64,000 nucleotides of DNA from Flavobacterium fluviatile (GCF_010645065.1 NZ_JAADZW010000002.1:310001-374000), one strand, 5' to 3'; counted from the first letter of the stretch, positions 27,019 to 35,686 are shown. Numbers and translations are program-made. The notes: a model not told the origin generated them from the letters alone.

Positions 27019-27207
27019 CTATTTCTTTTTGGTTGCAGTTCTTTTTTTGGATGCTACTTTTTTCTTTGCTACAACTTTCTTTTTTACTGGTTTTTTAGCT
27101 GCTGATACTTTGACTACGCCTCCGCCTTTTACGTATTTATAACCCTTTTTTAAATGCGTTCCGCATGCTGTTGTAGCTTCTTTTTTTGATACTCTTTTGG
27201 CTGCCAT
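27019..27207 (-). CDS. Very basic histone-H1-like protein (62 aa)
   Basis: A 62-residue protein whose second half is an Ala/Val/Lys H1-like tail (KKPVKKKVVAKKKVASKK) after a small N-terminal unit (ACGTHLKKGYKYVKGGG). Such tails neutralise DNA. In a tailless virus it could condense the packaged genome; a host-type nucleoid role is the alternative. A copy of the 14-bp leader motif lies 10 bp before the ATG. Confidence 0.7.
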   Translation of the reverse strand: MAAKRVSKKEATTACGTHLKKGYKYVKGGGVVKVSAAKKPVKKKVVAKKKVASKKRTATKKK

Positions 27208-27216
27208 AATGGTTTT

Positions 27217-27230
27217 TGGTTTAATGGTGT
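27217..27230 (-). repeat. Leader motif copy 1
   Basis: ACACCATTAAACCA on the minus strand, 10 bp upstream of the ATG of the basic protein gene. Confidence 0.75.
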
Positions 27231-27239
27231 TTATAATTA

Positions 27240-29858
27240 TTAAATTCTTTCTATTTCTGTAAATTCTAACGGTTTTTCTTCTTCGTCTAACTGTTCAAGC
27301 TTTGCGCTTGCAATATTGTAACGGAGTTCATCGAGTGAACGGTCTTGGTATCTGTTTTTATCTGCGTAAACATAGTTTTCGCTGAAATTTGGAAACTTTT
27401 CTACAAATAAAATTACATCGCCATCAAATTGTGATGCTGAACCGCCACGCATCGAATTACCTGTTGTTAACTGGTAAATAATGATAAAAAGTTTTCCATC
27501 ATATTTTTTTCTGAAGGTTTCATCTAAAGTAATTCTTTTGTCCATTGACAGTAATTTGCTAAAACTATCAATTACAATTACATCGTTACGCATAATTAAA
27601 TCGTGGATATCCTGCATTGTATTTATTTCAGGAGAATCCACAACGTTTTTTGCATTGTCATTCCAAAATCTTTCTGCTTTATTCTCATATAAAGCACTAT
27701 CCGGATGCTCTTCTATTGATGCATGACCAACTTTATAGTTTTTAGCAAATTCATTGATTAGCTGAAAAACAAAACTTGTTTTTCCTGAACCTTGACCGCC
27801 TGCAATAGTAATTGCAACACTTTCTCTTTTCTTTTTTTCAATTTCTCCTAAAAATTCAGAAATATCATTATTATCGATGATGTAATATTCATGATCGCTA
27901 TTTGAACGGTTTTGCCTTCTGTAGGCTAAAGAATTTTTATTCGTAAGGGTAATTACCTTTTTTTCGGTTTCTACCTCGGTATTAGTGTTAATTTCTAAAG
28001 GTAAATTTACCTTTTCAACCATGACTGGAGGCGGTGTAACGATTTGCGGTTGTGCCGGGACCTGTGTGTAAATGGTTTCAATATTTTCGACAATTGGAGA
28101 ATTTAAAGAACCAAACAAAGCCGTTTGTCCTTTTGAATCAACTTTTGTTTTGTGCCAGGTTACATTGATCTGATCGGCTAAAATGTTTTTGCCTGATTTC
28201 TCTATGATTTCATAAACCAATACCGGAATATCTTCAATAAAAACATCTAATTTTTGATAGACCGCTTCGAGTTCAGGAAGTGTTTTCTTGCTTGCCACAA
28301 TCGAACCATCAATATTATCAACAATAGCATATCCGATTACGTTAATTGTTTTTGTTGTGGATTTAGCATTTTTTTTGATTGGCCTCGCAACCTTTTTTGT
28401 GGTTTTTGTATTTTTTTTAGCAATTTTTGTGGTTATTGGTTTCGGGATCTCATTTTTGTTTTCTGCATTCAAAATAAAATCAGCTGCTTTTTGTGCTGCA
28501 GAACTTGCACGCATCAAAAAGCGATTGTCTTCTTTCATTTGTGGCACTAAAACTTCATTCCAGCTTTTTAAATATGAAGCGTGATTTTTATTGGTATAAA
28601 ACATAATTCCCGCTTGTGCTGATAAAAACACCGCTCCAAATTCTGCTGTTAATTCTTCGAAGGCATATTCTTTACTTCCAAAACTTCCCGAAAAATCACG
28701 CTTTAATCTGTTTTTATGTCCGGTACTATGGCTTAATTCGTGAAAAAAGGTTCTGTAAAAATCGTTTGAACTTTTGAATTTATCAATAGGTGGCATGCTT
28801 ACCAAATCTTTAGAGGGAGCAAAGAAAGCTTTGTTTCCTTTAAATTCAATTGTAGGGCTTGGTTTAGGATAGTTTTTTACTATTTCTTCAGCAAGTGCAA
28901 TCTTTTCATTTTGCCCGGCTTCTACATCATTAGAAACTTTTCCAAGTAAATCGAAATTATCTAAATCAAAGTCGATTCCCTCTATGTCAGAACCGCTAAA
29001 AACATTGTAATATTTTAAAAATAGAAACTCTTTTTTATCTCCTTTTTTCGCTAATTCGCTCCCTGCTGATTTATTAATTCTTTCAATTTCCGCATCGGAA
29101 TACTCACGTTCAGTTTTTGAAAAATAAACAACTTGGTGTCCGTGACTTCCTTTTTTAAGTTTACCTCCTTTTTCCTGTATTTGTGCAAATGTCAAATAAT
29201 ACGGATTGTCCAACGTTCCGAAAATTGGAGTTAGCATTAAATTGTTTATCCCACGATAAGGCTTTTTAGAAACGAAATTGTACGGAATCAAATAACCCTC
29301 ATCATTCCATGCTCTTTTGTAGTCGCCTTTATTAGCTGCTTTAATAAGTTCAAGCATACGGTTAGTAATCATGCTATAAATATCATCAGGAGAAACCGCT
29401 TTACCTAAACCGTAAATTTCTATCTGATCGGGTGTTTCTTCTTCAATACCGTTCAGCATTTCAACCGGAACAGATTCTTCTTTTGCGGCGTTCAATCCAA
29501 CCTTATTTGCATCTTTACGGATTTTGTTACGGTGTCGTTGTTCGATACCTTTTTTATGCCAGGTTATCACACCCGAAATATTTACGGATGCAACTTTAGT
29601 TTCGTTAAGTAAATAATGAAGTTCTTCGCCTTTTTTTTCTGTTTTCAAAGTTAGTCGAACTGTCTTTTTTTCTTCAATAAGTGTTTCGACTTCTAACTCA
29701 AAAACAGTTGCTTTTGGATATGATTTCAGAAGTTTTGAAACTCTTGCATAAACTTCTTTATTGCTTTCGGCTTTGGCTAGTATTTGCAATTTTACGAGAC
29801 TTTCTCGTGTTGCAATAGTACCGCCCAAACCGTTAAAGGTTTTGGTAGATGATAACAT
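27240..29858 (-). CDS. ArdC-like metallopeptidase fused to RecA-like ATPase
   Basis: An 872-residue fusion, the largest protein of the element. Residues about 155-465 match the ArdC layout: a ssDNA-binding-like part (NRMLELIKAANKGDYKRAW, YLTFAQIQEKGGKLKKGSHG) then a zincin with HELSHSTGH (373-381) and a downstream glutamate in EELTAEFG (401-408). A Lys/Thr/Pro-rich linker covers about 470-505 and 590-635. Residues about 675-872 are a RadA/RecA-type ATPase: Walker A GGQGSGKT (687-694), Walker B VIVIDS (760-765), sensor-like YQLTTG (795-800). It is the only P-loop protein I see in the element, so it may serve replication, DNA entry protection or genome packaging. Preceded by the leader motif. 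Confidence 0.8.
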   Translation of the reverse strand: MLSSTKTFNGLGGTIATRESLVKLQILAKAESNKEVYARVSKLLKSYPKATVFELEVETLIEEKKTVRLTLKTEKKGEELHYLLNETKVASVNISGVITWHKKGIEQRHRNKIRKDANKVGLNAAKEESVPVEMLNGIEEETPDQIEIYGLGKAVSPDDIYSMITNRMLELIKAANKGDYKRAWNDEGYLIPYNFVSKKPYRGINNLMLTPIFGTLDNPYYLTFAQIQEKGGKLKKGSHGHQVVYFSKTEREYSDAEIERINKSAGSELAKKGDKKEFLFLKYYNVFSGSDIEGIDFDLDNFDLLGKVSNDVEAGQNEKIALAEEIVKNYPKPSPTIEFKGNKAFFAPSKDLVSMPPIDKFKSSNDFYRTFFHELSHSTGHKNRLKRDFSGSFGSKEYAFEELTAEFGAVFLSAQAGIMFYTNKNHASYLKSWNEVLVPQMKEDNRFLMRASSAAQKAADFILNAENKNEIPKPITTKIAKKNTKTTKKVARPIKKNAKSTTKTINVIGYAIVDNIDGSIVASKKTLPELEAVYQKLDVFIEDIPVLVYEIIEKSGKNILADQINVTWHKTKVDSKGQTALFGSLNSPIVENIETIYTQVPAQPQIVTPPPVMVEKVNLPLEINTNTEVETEKKVITLTNKNSLAYRRQNRSNSDHEYYIIDNNDISEFLGEIEKKKRESVAITIAGGQGSGKTSFVFQLINEFAKNYKVGHASIEEHPDSALYENKAERFWNDNAKNVVDSPEINTMQDIHDLIMRNDVIVIDSFSKLLSMDKRITLDETFRKKYDGKLFIIIYQLTTGNSMRGGSASQFDGDVILFVEKFPNFSENYVYADKNRYQDRSLDELRYNIASAKLEQLDEEEKPLEFTEIERI

Positions 29859-29866
29859 TTGATTGG

Positions 29867-29880
29867 TGGTTTAATGGTGT
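29867..29880 (-). repeat. Leader motif copy 2
   Basis: ACACCATTAAACCA on the minus strand, 9 bp upstream of the ArdC/RecA-like fusion gene, in a 34-bp gap inside an apparent operon. Confidence 0.75.
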
Positions 29881-29892
29881 TTTACTTCTTTT

Positions 29893-30366
29893 TTACTGTT
29901 CAATTACCCAGCTTTTACCAAGGGCTTCAACTGTAATATGAGCGGTGTAATTGTTCATGTTCGCATCCATTCCATTGTTAATCCATTGGTCAGCAATACT
30001 AAAAAGTTTTAATTCCATTGTAATATCTGTAATTAAATAGTTGCTTTTTGCCGGAAGTTCAAAAGTATCTAATCCATTCAAAGATAACGCAGAACCAATT
30101 TGTACTCTTTTGTAAAACAATTTAATTTGCTTTAATTTAATAAGTCCAGCTGTCAAAATCGTCATATCATATTTAGTCGGATTATGAAAACCTAAATCTA
30201 CATCCGCTAATAGTTTTGCTCCGTTCATTCGTAAGTTTCGAATATTACGGACATCTAAGGTCATTTCTTCTAAGACTTTTGAAAAGTCATTTTTCTTTTT
30301 GAAAGCAAATAGGGTAAGAAGTACAGCAGTACCGCCCAATACTTTGAAGATGGTTTTTCCTTCCAT
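29893..30366 (-). CDS. Membrane-anchored LEA type 2-like protein
   Basis: A 157-residue protein with an N-terminal span (about 7-22) and a LEA2/WHy-like beta sandwich (about 40-155: NIRNLRMNGAKLLADVDLGFHNPTKYDMTI is the family's signature region with the Asn-Pro turn). LEA2 domains occur in periplasmic proteins of bacteria. Here the protein sits between lysis genes and the ArdC fusion; virion-membrane or envelope function is inference. Confidence 0.7.
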   Translation of the reverse strand: MEGKTIFKVLGGTAVLLTLFAFKKKNDFSKVLEEMTLDVRNIRNLRMNGAKLLADVDLGFHNPTKYDMTILTAGLIKLKQIKLFYKRVQIGSALSLNGLDTFELPAKSNYLITDITMELKLFSIADQWINNGMDANMNNYTAHITVEALGKSWVIEQ

Positions 30367-30378
30367 TGGTTTGTGGTT

Positions 30379-30392
30379 TGGTTTAATGGTGT
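30379..30392 (-). repeat. Leader motif copy 3
   Basis: ACACCATTAAACCA on the minus strand, 12 bp upstream of the LEA2-like gene. Confidence 0.75.
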
Positions 30393-30396
30393 TTTG

Positions 30397-30930
30397 TTAA
30401 ATGGTTTTTAACCGTATAAAATTAACGATTTTTATTAGAATATAACCAATTGATGCTGCACCTATTAACATTAATGTTATTTGCCATTTTTTCAATGGTA
30501 TTTCTACCGGAATATCTCTATGAGAATAAATAGTTTTGATCGTTCCCACGTTTCGATATTCAATTTTCGATTTGTTTGCGGTTGCTCCAATCTTGTTATT
30601 TATGTAAAGCGTATTTGTTGCAGCATCATAACGAATATCATAAGAGTTGTCTCCGGATTGCTTTTTAATATTTAACCTGGCTAAAACATTGTCAAGTGCA
30701 ATTTGGCAAACGCTGTCACAATCTTTTCTGCCAGTTTGCACTTTTCCTAAAGCAATCGTTAAGCTGTCGATTATTGCTTTATTAATTTCGGTGTTTTTCG
30801 CATGAAAAATACTATCGTAATTGATTTCTTTTTCTTTATAAACCTCTTTAATAGGTTGTTTTGATTTGCAGCTTACCAATAAGATAAGTACAATTATTAA
30901 GATCAGATTAAGTGCTATATACTTTTTCAT
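30397..30930 (-). CDS. Lipoprotein with C-terminal span (spanin-like)
   Basis: A 177-residue protein with a lipoprotein signal (LILLVSC, Cys21), a coiled periplasmic part (about 25-95) and a C-terminal membrane span (about 147-168) with a basic tail. Lipid anchor at one end and inner-membrane span at the other is the layout of a unimolecular spanin, which fuses inner and outer membrane at lysis. Its start overlaps the stop of the small membrane protein upstream by 4 bp (ATGA). Confidence 0.65.
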   Translation of the reverse strand: MKKYIALNLILIIVLILLVSCKSKQPIKEVYKEKEINYDSIFHAKNTEINKAIIDSLTIALGKVQTGRKDCDSVCQIALDNVLARLNIKKQSGDNSYDIRYDAATNTLYINNKIGATANKSKIEYRNVGTIKTIYSHRDIPVEIPLKKWQITLMLIGAASIGYILIKIVNFIRLKTI

Positions 30931-31115
30931 TTTTTGTTTCGTTTTTTAAATTCTACACGCATAATATGCCAGCGGTTTAAATTATATCCAATAAATATGA
31001 TTCCGCAAATTACCTTATAAAATAGTTCAAGGCTTTGTTCGTTTAATAGGTACAGCATAAAAGAGTATAAGGCGGTTAATTTTAAATCGATCAGGTCGTA
31101 AAAGGGGAATCTCAT
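30927..31115 (-). CDS. Small membrane protein, holin-like (62 aa)
   Basis: A 62-residue protein with one or two hydrophobic stretches (LTALYSFMLYLL, VICGIIFIGYNL) and a basic C-terminus (FKKRNKK). Placed between another two-span protein and a spanin-like gene; a holin/antiholin role is inferred from context only. Confidence 0.5.
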   Translation of the reverse strand: MRFPFYDLIDLKLTALYSFMLYLLNEQSLELFYKVICGIIFIGYNLNRWHIMRVEFKKRNKK

Positions 31116-31117
31116 AG

Positions 31118-31345
31118 CTAAGGCTTTTTAGGTTTTTGTATTTGGTTAAAATTGAAATAGGTAAAGAGAAAATACAATATAATCCCTGCTATTTTTATTC
31201 TACTTTCTGTTTCGTAGGTTAATCCTAACTCTGAAATCGTGCCTCTGTTTTCATTTATAAAAATAGACAAAGCATAAAAAAAAGAGCCTAAATACCATAA
31301 AATTACATTTAGCTTTGGTGTGGCTTGGGTTAATTTTGTTTTCAT
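31118..31345 (-). CDS. Small two-span membrane protein, holin candidate (75 aa)
   Basis: A 75-residue protein with spans at about 14-30 (VILWYLGSFFYALSIFI) and 50-66 (IKIAGIILYFLFTYFNF) and a Lys/Pro tail. Two-span topology and position before the spanin-like gene suggest a holin. No family recognised. Confidence 0.55.
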   Translation of the reverse strand: MKTKLTQATPKLNVILWYLGSFFYALSIFINENRGTISELGLTYETESRIKIAGIILYFLFTYFNFNQIQKPKKP

Positions 31346-31349
31346 ATAA

Positions 31350-31946
31350 TTATGTTACGGTTACTATTGCATATTGAATCCACCCGGCAGCTGATTTCTC
31401 ATAAATTAAGCCTCCAGCCGAAATGCTTTTACATTGTACTTTAAATCCTGTGGTTGCAGTTGGGTAGGCTGTGTTTAAATCTGATGCCGTTAAAGCAGTT
31501 GTAGTTTCATTAATTACGGTTCTGCTATCAACATATATTTTACTTACTAAACTTAGTTCAGTAAAATTTTCTTTAAAATCCGCATCATATTCTAAGCCTT
31601 TTTCTCTGATGGTATCTACAAAAACTACTCTGTCAGATAAGAATTTCAATCCAATTCCGTTTGTTGGCTCGTTTCCTCTAATTCCTATATAAAGATTTGG
31701 TTCGCTTGCAGTGGCTGGATTATTCTCAAAATAGATTAAACCATATCCGGTATGCAAAAGCAAGGAATTTAATATTCTAATGAATTTTGTTCCTGTGAGA
31801 TCTGAATTTTGTCCGGAAACTTTATCTAAGTTTAATGATTCATAAATCAATAAAATATTATCATCCGTTAATGCTGGAATTACACCGATACCAATATCAA
31901 TTATTTCATAAACTTTTTCTATTATTGCTCCGTTAGGTAGTGCCAT
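31350..31946 (-). CDS. Unknown structural/adhesion-like protein (198 aa)
   Basis: A 198-residue protein with an N-terminal alpha part (EKVYEIIDIGIGVIPALTDDNILLIYESLNL) and a C-terminal beta-rich part ending GGLIYEKSAAGWIQYAIVTVT. It overlaps the stop of the glycosyltransferase-like gene by 14 bp and belongs to the same translationally coupled group as the fibre-like genes, so a receptor-binding or fibre accessory role is plausible. No family recognised. Confidence 0.6.
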   Translation of the reverse strand: MALPNGAIIEKVYEIIDIGIGVIPALTDDNILLIYESLNLDKVSGQNSDLTGTKFIRILNSLLLHTGYGLIYFENNPATASEPNLYIGIRGNEPTNGIGLKFLSDRVVFVDTIREKGLEYDADFKENFTELSLVSKIYVDSRTVINETTTALTASDLNTAYPTATTGFKVQCKSISAGGLIYEKSAAGWIQYAIVTVT

Positions 31947-32535
31947 ACTTTTGGTTTATTTTGTGAAACGCTTCTTTTTTTTTCTTTTTCCGGTCATTTT
32001 CATCTTTGAACATAACCGAGTTTTCTTTGTCGTTGTACACGTCCTTTGTGTACACTTCTTTAATTTTTACACCATTAAAAAAACAGTTGTATCCAAAGTC
32101 TAAATCTTGGTTTGCTTCTAAACTTTCATCAAAATAGATTTCTTTATGTTGTTGAATTTTAAAAAGCGTACTGGCAAAAAAATAATACCTGTGAGGCCTG
32201 TGACTTATGTTGCTTAAAAATGTAATAACATCGTAATTGTCGAAAGGCTCGTTTAAAATATTCACATTTAAAATCTGTACATCATCATCGCTAAATATCG
32301 CTTCATGCTGATCTGAGGAATAGAAAAGTTTTAAAAGCTTGTTTCTTGCTACAGATGCGTTTGTTTTTTCTGAATTTATATAGCTAATATCCGGGTGTAA
32401 AATTTTTTGATGTTCGTGATTCATCCAAAGCACTACGATTTTTACATTAAGTTTTAAAAATGTTTCAATTAACTTTCTAAAACTATCATATCGGCTTTGC
32501 TTGTTGTCAAAAAAACTAATTACATAAACCGTCAT
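31933..32535 (-). CDS. Glycosyltransferase (GT-A)-like protein
   Basis: A 200-residue protein from the ATG at 32535. VYVISFFDNKQSRYDSFRKL, then NASVARNKLL, then IFSDDDVQIL read like a reduced GT2/GT-A core, with DDD the metal/nucleotide-sugar motif, and LEANQDLDFGYNCF the acceptor-side motif. It may glycosylate the adjacent fibre proteins or host surface glycans (serotype conversion). The start overlaps the upstream stop (TGATG). Assignment by motif only. Confidence 0.6.
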   Translation of the reverse strand: MTVYVISFFDNKQSRYDSFRKLIETFLKLNVKIVVLWMNHEHQKILHPDISYINSEKTNASVARNKLLKLFYSSDQHEAIFSDDDVQILNVNILNEPFDNYDVITFLSNISHRPHRYYFFASTLFKIQQHKEIYFDESLEANQDLDFGYNCFFNGVKIKEVYTKDVYNDKENSVMFKDENDRKKKKKEAFHKINQKYGTT

Positions 32536-32843
32536 CACGATGTTTCGACAATTGAGTAAAAAACAAGATTTGTTTTGCGATCTGTTTTTTGAATTGTCTT
32601 TTGTGCAGCTGGTAAAGTGGCTAAATAAATATTGATTTTTTCAGCACTAATTTCTTCTCCTTCAGAAAGATTGAGATCATCAATGTTGATGTAAATATTA
32701 CGTGTAAAATTTTCCTGTCCTAAGCCTAAAGCATCATCAATGCCTTTTAAATGTCCAGCGAGATCATGAGTTGCAGAGTTATAATTTACAGTAGTTCTTT
32801 TGACGCCCTGACTGCCTTTGCTGTTTTTTATGAGTTTTGCCAT
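32535..32843 (-). CDS. Small unknown protein in the fibre block (102 aa)
   Basis: A 102-residue protein from the ATG at 32843 (MAKLIKNSKGSQG); the longer frame overlaps the upstream gene by 95 bp and is unlikely. TTVNYNSATHDLAGHLKGIDDALG is a short motif common at the N-terminus of phage fibre and baseplate-associated proteins. Coupled with the GT-like gene. Confidence 0.65.
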   Translation of the reverse strand: MAKLIKNSKGSQGVKRTTVNYNSATHDLAGHLKGIDDALGLGQENFTRNIYINIDDLNLSEGEEISAEKINIYLATLPAAQKTIQKTDRKTNLVFYSIVETS

Positions 32844-32853
32844 TGGGTTTGAT

Positions 32854-33720
32854 TTAAGGTAAAGTTGCAGGGTCAGTAAATGTATCGTTGTAATATTTTC
32901 CTCCTGTGCCAAAAGCTTCATCATATAAAGCTTTATCAAGTGCGTCAACTTCAGAATAAGTTCTTCCTGATATGTCTAAATCTTCAACATAGACTCTATA
33001 TATAATTCTAGAATCACATTTGTTTGCTTCAAAAAAACCGAATGCATTTCCTGCGCCCAATTTTATCTGTGCAATTGTACTTGCAAGATTCGTAGGAGTT
33101 GTTCCTGTAGATCCTGCTTGTGCAATGTTTCTAAAATACTTTCCAACGGTATTAGGTATCGAAGGAAGTTCTCTTCTTCCTAAATTTGTATTCGGAAGCG
33201 TCGAATCTCTTGAAAAATATGTTTTGTAGTTCGATGGAAAAGTGGAAGAATTGCCAATGAGAATAAAGGCACTTGTATTGGTATCTCCGATTCTTGTTAC
33301 TTGACCCCAAACGCTAACGTAAAGTTTTTTGGTGGTCCACGAATTAAGCAAATGTGTTTTTATACCGTCTGGAAATATGCAATTCCATTGTGTATTAGAT
33401 GTTCCATTAATTTTAGAATATATGAAGTGAACTCCTTTTTTATTAGTCATTTCTAGTATTCCAGTAGAAGATGTAATTCCTGAAGTGCTAATTTTAGCCG
33501 CAAGAGTTAATGCGTTACCACTCCCTATAATTTCCGCAGCCGATTTCCATGCTAAATTAGGAACTGTTCCGCCATTGGTCAGAATTGTGGGACTTCCCCC
33601 CACACTATTTGACGGGTCAAATAAGAATAACGAACCTTTAGACATAATTGGGTCAGGATACAAAATAGGCATATTAGTATCTGTGACGGCATCCGGTAAT
33701 TTTAATTTAAATCCTGACAT
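32854..33720 (-). CDS. Fibre or lectin-like structural protein (288 aa)
   Basis: A 288-residue Gly/Ser/Thr/Asn-rich beta protein without a signal peptide. The central SLFLFDPSNSVGG, ALTLAAKI, and SWTTKKLYVSVWGQ segments suggest a concanavalin-like (LamG-type) sandwich. Composition and place next to the SGNH fibre suggest host-surface binding. No family firmly recognised. Confidence 0.6.
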   Translation of the reverse strand: MSGFKLKLPDAVTDTNMPILYPDPIMSKGSLFLFDPSNSVGGSPTILTNGGTVPNLAWKSAAEIIGSGNALTLAAKISTSGITSSTGILEMTNKKGVHFIYSKINGTSNTQWNCIFPDGIKTHLLNSWTTKKLYVSVWGQVTRIGDTNTSAFILIGNSSTFPSNYKTYFSRDSTLPNTNLGRRELPSIPNTVGKYFRNIAQAGSTGTTPTNLASTIAQIKLGAGNAFGFFEANKCDSRIIYRVYVEDLDISGRTYSEVDALDKALYDEAFGTGGKYYNDTFTDPATLP

Positions 33721-33736
33721 TTTTTTTATTTTAAAG

Positions 33737-35686
33737 TTAAATGTATCCTAATTCAATTGCTGTTTTATACGTAAGATTTGCAAGAACTGTGTGCCCCGCA
33801 GTCGAAAGATGTACGGAATCGATTAACAATTGAGGAGGACAACTACCTACAGCCATTGCAGCATTATCAGCAGTTGTTGGCGTTAATCCCGCGTCACGTA
33901 ATCCATAATTTGATACGTATTGACGCCAATTTATATAACGGTGTCCAAATTCGTTAAACATTAAAAGCTCTAAAGATGCTCTAGAAGCAGCCGTCCCAGA
34001 GTGCATCCCAATGATTAAATAATTTGGGCATCCCGAAAATTCAGCCATTTTTTTAATATAATCAACCAATTCATTATCTGTGGAGTTATATCCTCCATTT
34101 TGCCCTACGAAAATTATATCTATAAAAGGATTTCTATGAATTTTCGAACTTGTAAAATTTAATGATGAATTGGCAGGTATATAAGTTGTAGAAACATCAG
34201 CTACATTTCTTTTCAAAGTATAAATCCCACCAGCACTGTTATATGCAATAGTACATTCTATTCCTTGAATGTAACAAGGGTTCACCATTGCAGGACTTCC
34301 TTGTAATAGAATTTTAACTGGTGCCCCATACAAACTATTTTTCAATAGCACATTAGCATCACTTGAAATTTCAACAGTATTTGTCGTATCTGCTGGTAAT
34401 GTAAACGATGAAGTAACTATTGCTGGTACCGCTCCTGTTCTTGCGGCAATTGTAGGTACATTTTCGCCACCCACTCCTAAATTATAAACAGGATGTCCTG
34501 CTCCAACAAGCGTTTGTAAAATAGTTGGAAAAGGGACAACACCACCTCCTGTTCCTCCTGTAAGGCTATCCCCTTTACAAGTTATGTAAGAATTACCTGC
34601 GCTGTTTAATTTAGCCTGAACGGCTAACGACAATTTATTTTCGGTAACTGATAGATCATTTAAATTATAACTGAATTTTGGTGCGTAAAATGTACCGTCA
34701 TTTCTAACTCCAAACAATATTCTGTCCTGAGAATCTGTAACTATATAAATATAACCTTGCTCAAGCAAAATTGTTTCCGGTATTCTAATCTTAAAATCTG
34801 AATCGATTTTTGTAAATGAAATAGAAGAATCTTTTAATGCATTTCCTAAAATGTAATTTGAGGCAAACTTTGCCACATAAAAAGAACCGTCTTTTCTAAC
34901 TCCAAAAAGAAGCCTGTCGCTTGAATCTGTAACGGTATATAAATAATCGTCACTTCCTGAATAATAAAGTAAATTTTCATCAAGTGGTTTGTAAAGAACT
35001 AGATCTTGATCAAGTACACCATTTTTCCATGAATAATCAGTTATTTTTCCATCATTATTAATCCCTATCACTTTGCCTAAACGATCACCGCTGATAGTAT
35101 TATTGTTTGCTAAAGCAATTGATGAATAGATGGGTTTTATTTGTGATTTTAGAGTGTAATCGGTGAAATCCAATGCCGTTTGCGAAATCGCAAAAACACC
35201 CGCTGCATTTCTTGAAATAGTCGCCAAACTATTAGCATTTACAACAACACCGCCAAAATTAGTATAAGTACCCGCTTGTGTAGCTGACCATGTCGCAACG
35301 CCTGTACCACCCGGAGCCGGAGAAGTTGGCACGATTGCGCCTTTGTAGATTGAATCAAATGTAGGTATGGCAATAGGACCAGGTGTATCTTCGTTAATTT
35401 CTCCGTAGTTATAGGTAACACTAACCCAATTGTCCTCTCCAACGATCATTTCGTCTAAGATTTCTAATTGAAAAGGAGAATTTAAACGGTATTGTATTGG
35501 CGCACCTGCATCACCGTTTAATGGGATATTGTCAACCTTAACCAAAATGATTTTTGTTACAGCTTGTGAGAAGTTAAATAGCTTAGAACCTGTAAATTCA
35601 AAGTTAACAGTAGTCCATGGTAAGCCGTTACCGTTTCCGTTATTCTTATTTTTTTTATGAATACCTATGGGGATTAATTCACTCAT
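33737..35686 (-). CDS. Fibre-like protein with SGNH esterase domain
   Basis: A 649-residue protein. Residues 1-100 are a beta N-domain, and 230-340 carry two copies of a 27-residue repeat (YLYTVTDSSDRLLFGVRKDG at 249-268 and YIYIVTDSQDRILFGVRNDG at 312-331). The SGNH hydrolase spans about 365-649: GDSL with Ser374, VGGEN (406-410), GQNGG, and DSVHLSTAGH with Asp623/His626. Such domains deacetylate surface polysaccharides. Its ATG overlaps the TGA of the -1 frame tail of the GH108 gene (ATGA), tying it to that gene. Confidence 0.8.
   Translation of the reverse strand: MSELIPIGIHKKNKNNGNGNGLPWTTVNFEFTGSKLFNFSQAVTKIILVKVDNIPLNGDAGAPIQYRLNSPFQLEILDEMIVGEDNWVSVTYNYGEINEDTPGPIAIPTFDSIYKGAIVPTSPAPGGTGVATWSATQAGTYTNFGGVVVNANSLATISRNAAGVFAISQTALDFTDYTLKSQIKPIYSSIALANNNTISGDRLGKVIGINNDGKITDYSWKNGVLDQDLVLYKPLDENLLYYSGSDDYLYTVTDSSDRLLFGVRKDGSFYVAKFASNYILGNALKDSSISFTKIDSDFKIRIPETILLEQGYIYIVTDSQDRILFGVRNDGTFYAPKFSYNLNDLSVTENKLSLAVQAKLNSAGNSYITCKGDSLTGGTGGGVVPFPTILQTLVGAGHPVYNLGVGGENVPTIAARTGAVPAIVTSSFTLPADTTNTVEISSDANVLLKNSLYGAPVKILLQGSPAMVNPCYIQGIECTIAYNSAGGIYTLKRNVADVSTTYIPANSSLNFTSSKIHRNPFIDIIFVGQNGGYNSTDNELVDYIKKMAEFSGCPNYLIIGMHSGTAASRASLELLMFNEFGHRYINWRQYVSNYGLRDAGLTPTTADNAAMAVGSCPPQLLIDSVHLSTAGHTVLANLTYKTAIELGYI

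Noticed and set aside
28254..28584. Two plus-strand open frames of 98 codons inside the ArdC fusion gene
   Set aside because: They lie antisense to a 872-codon gene with strong domain matches; Phe/Cys-rich products are typical shadows of a Lys-rich linker.
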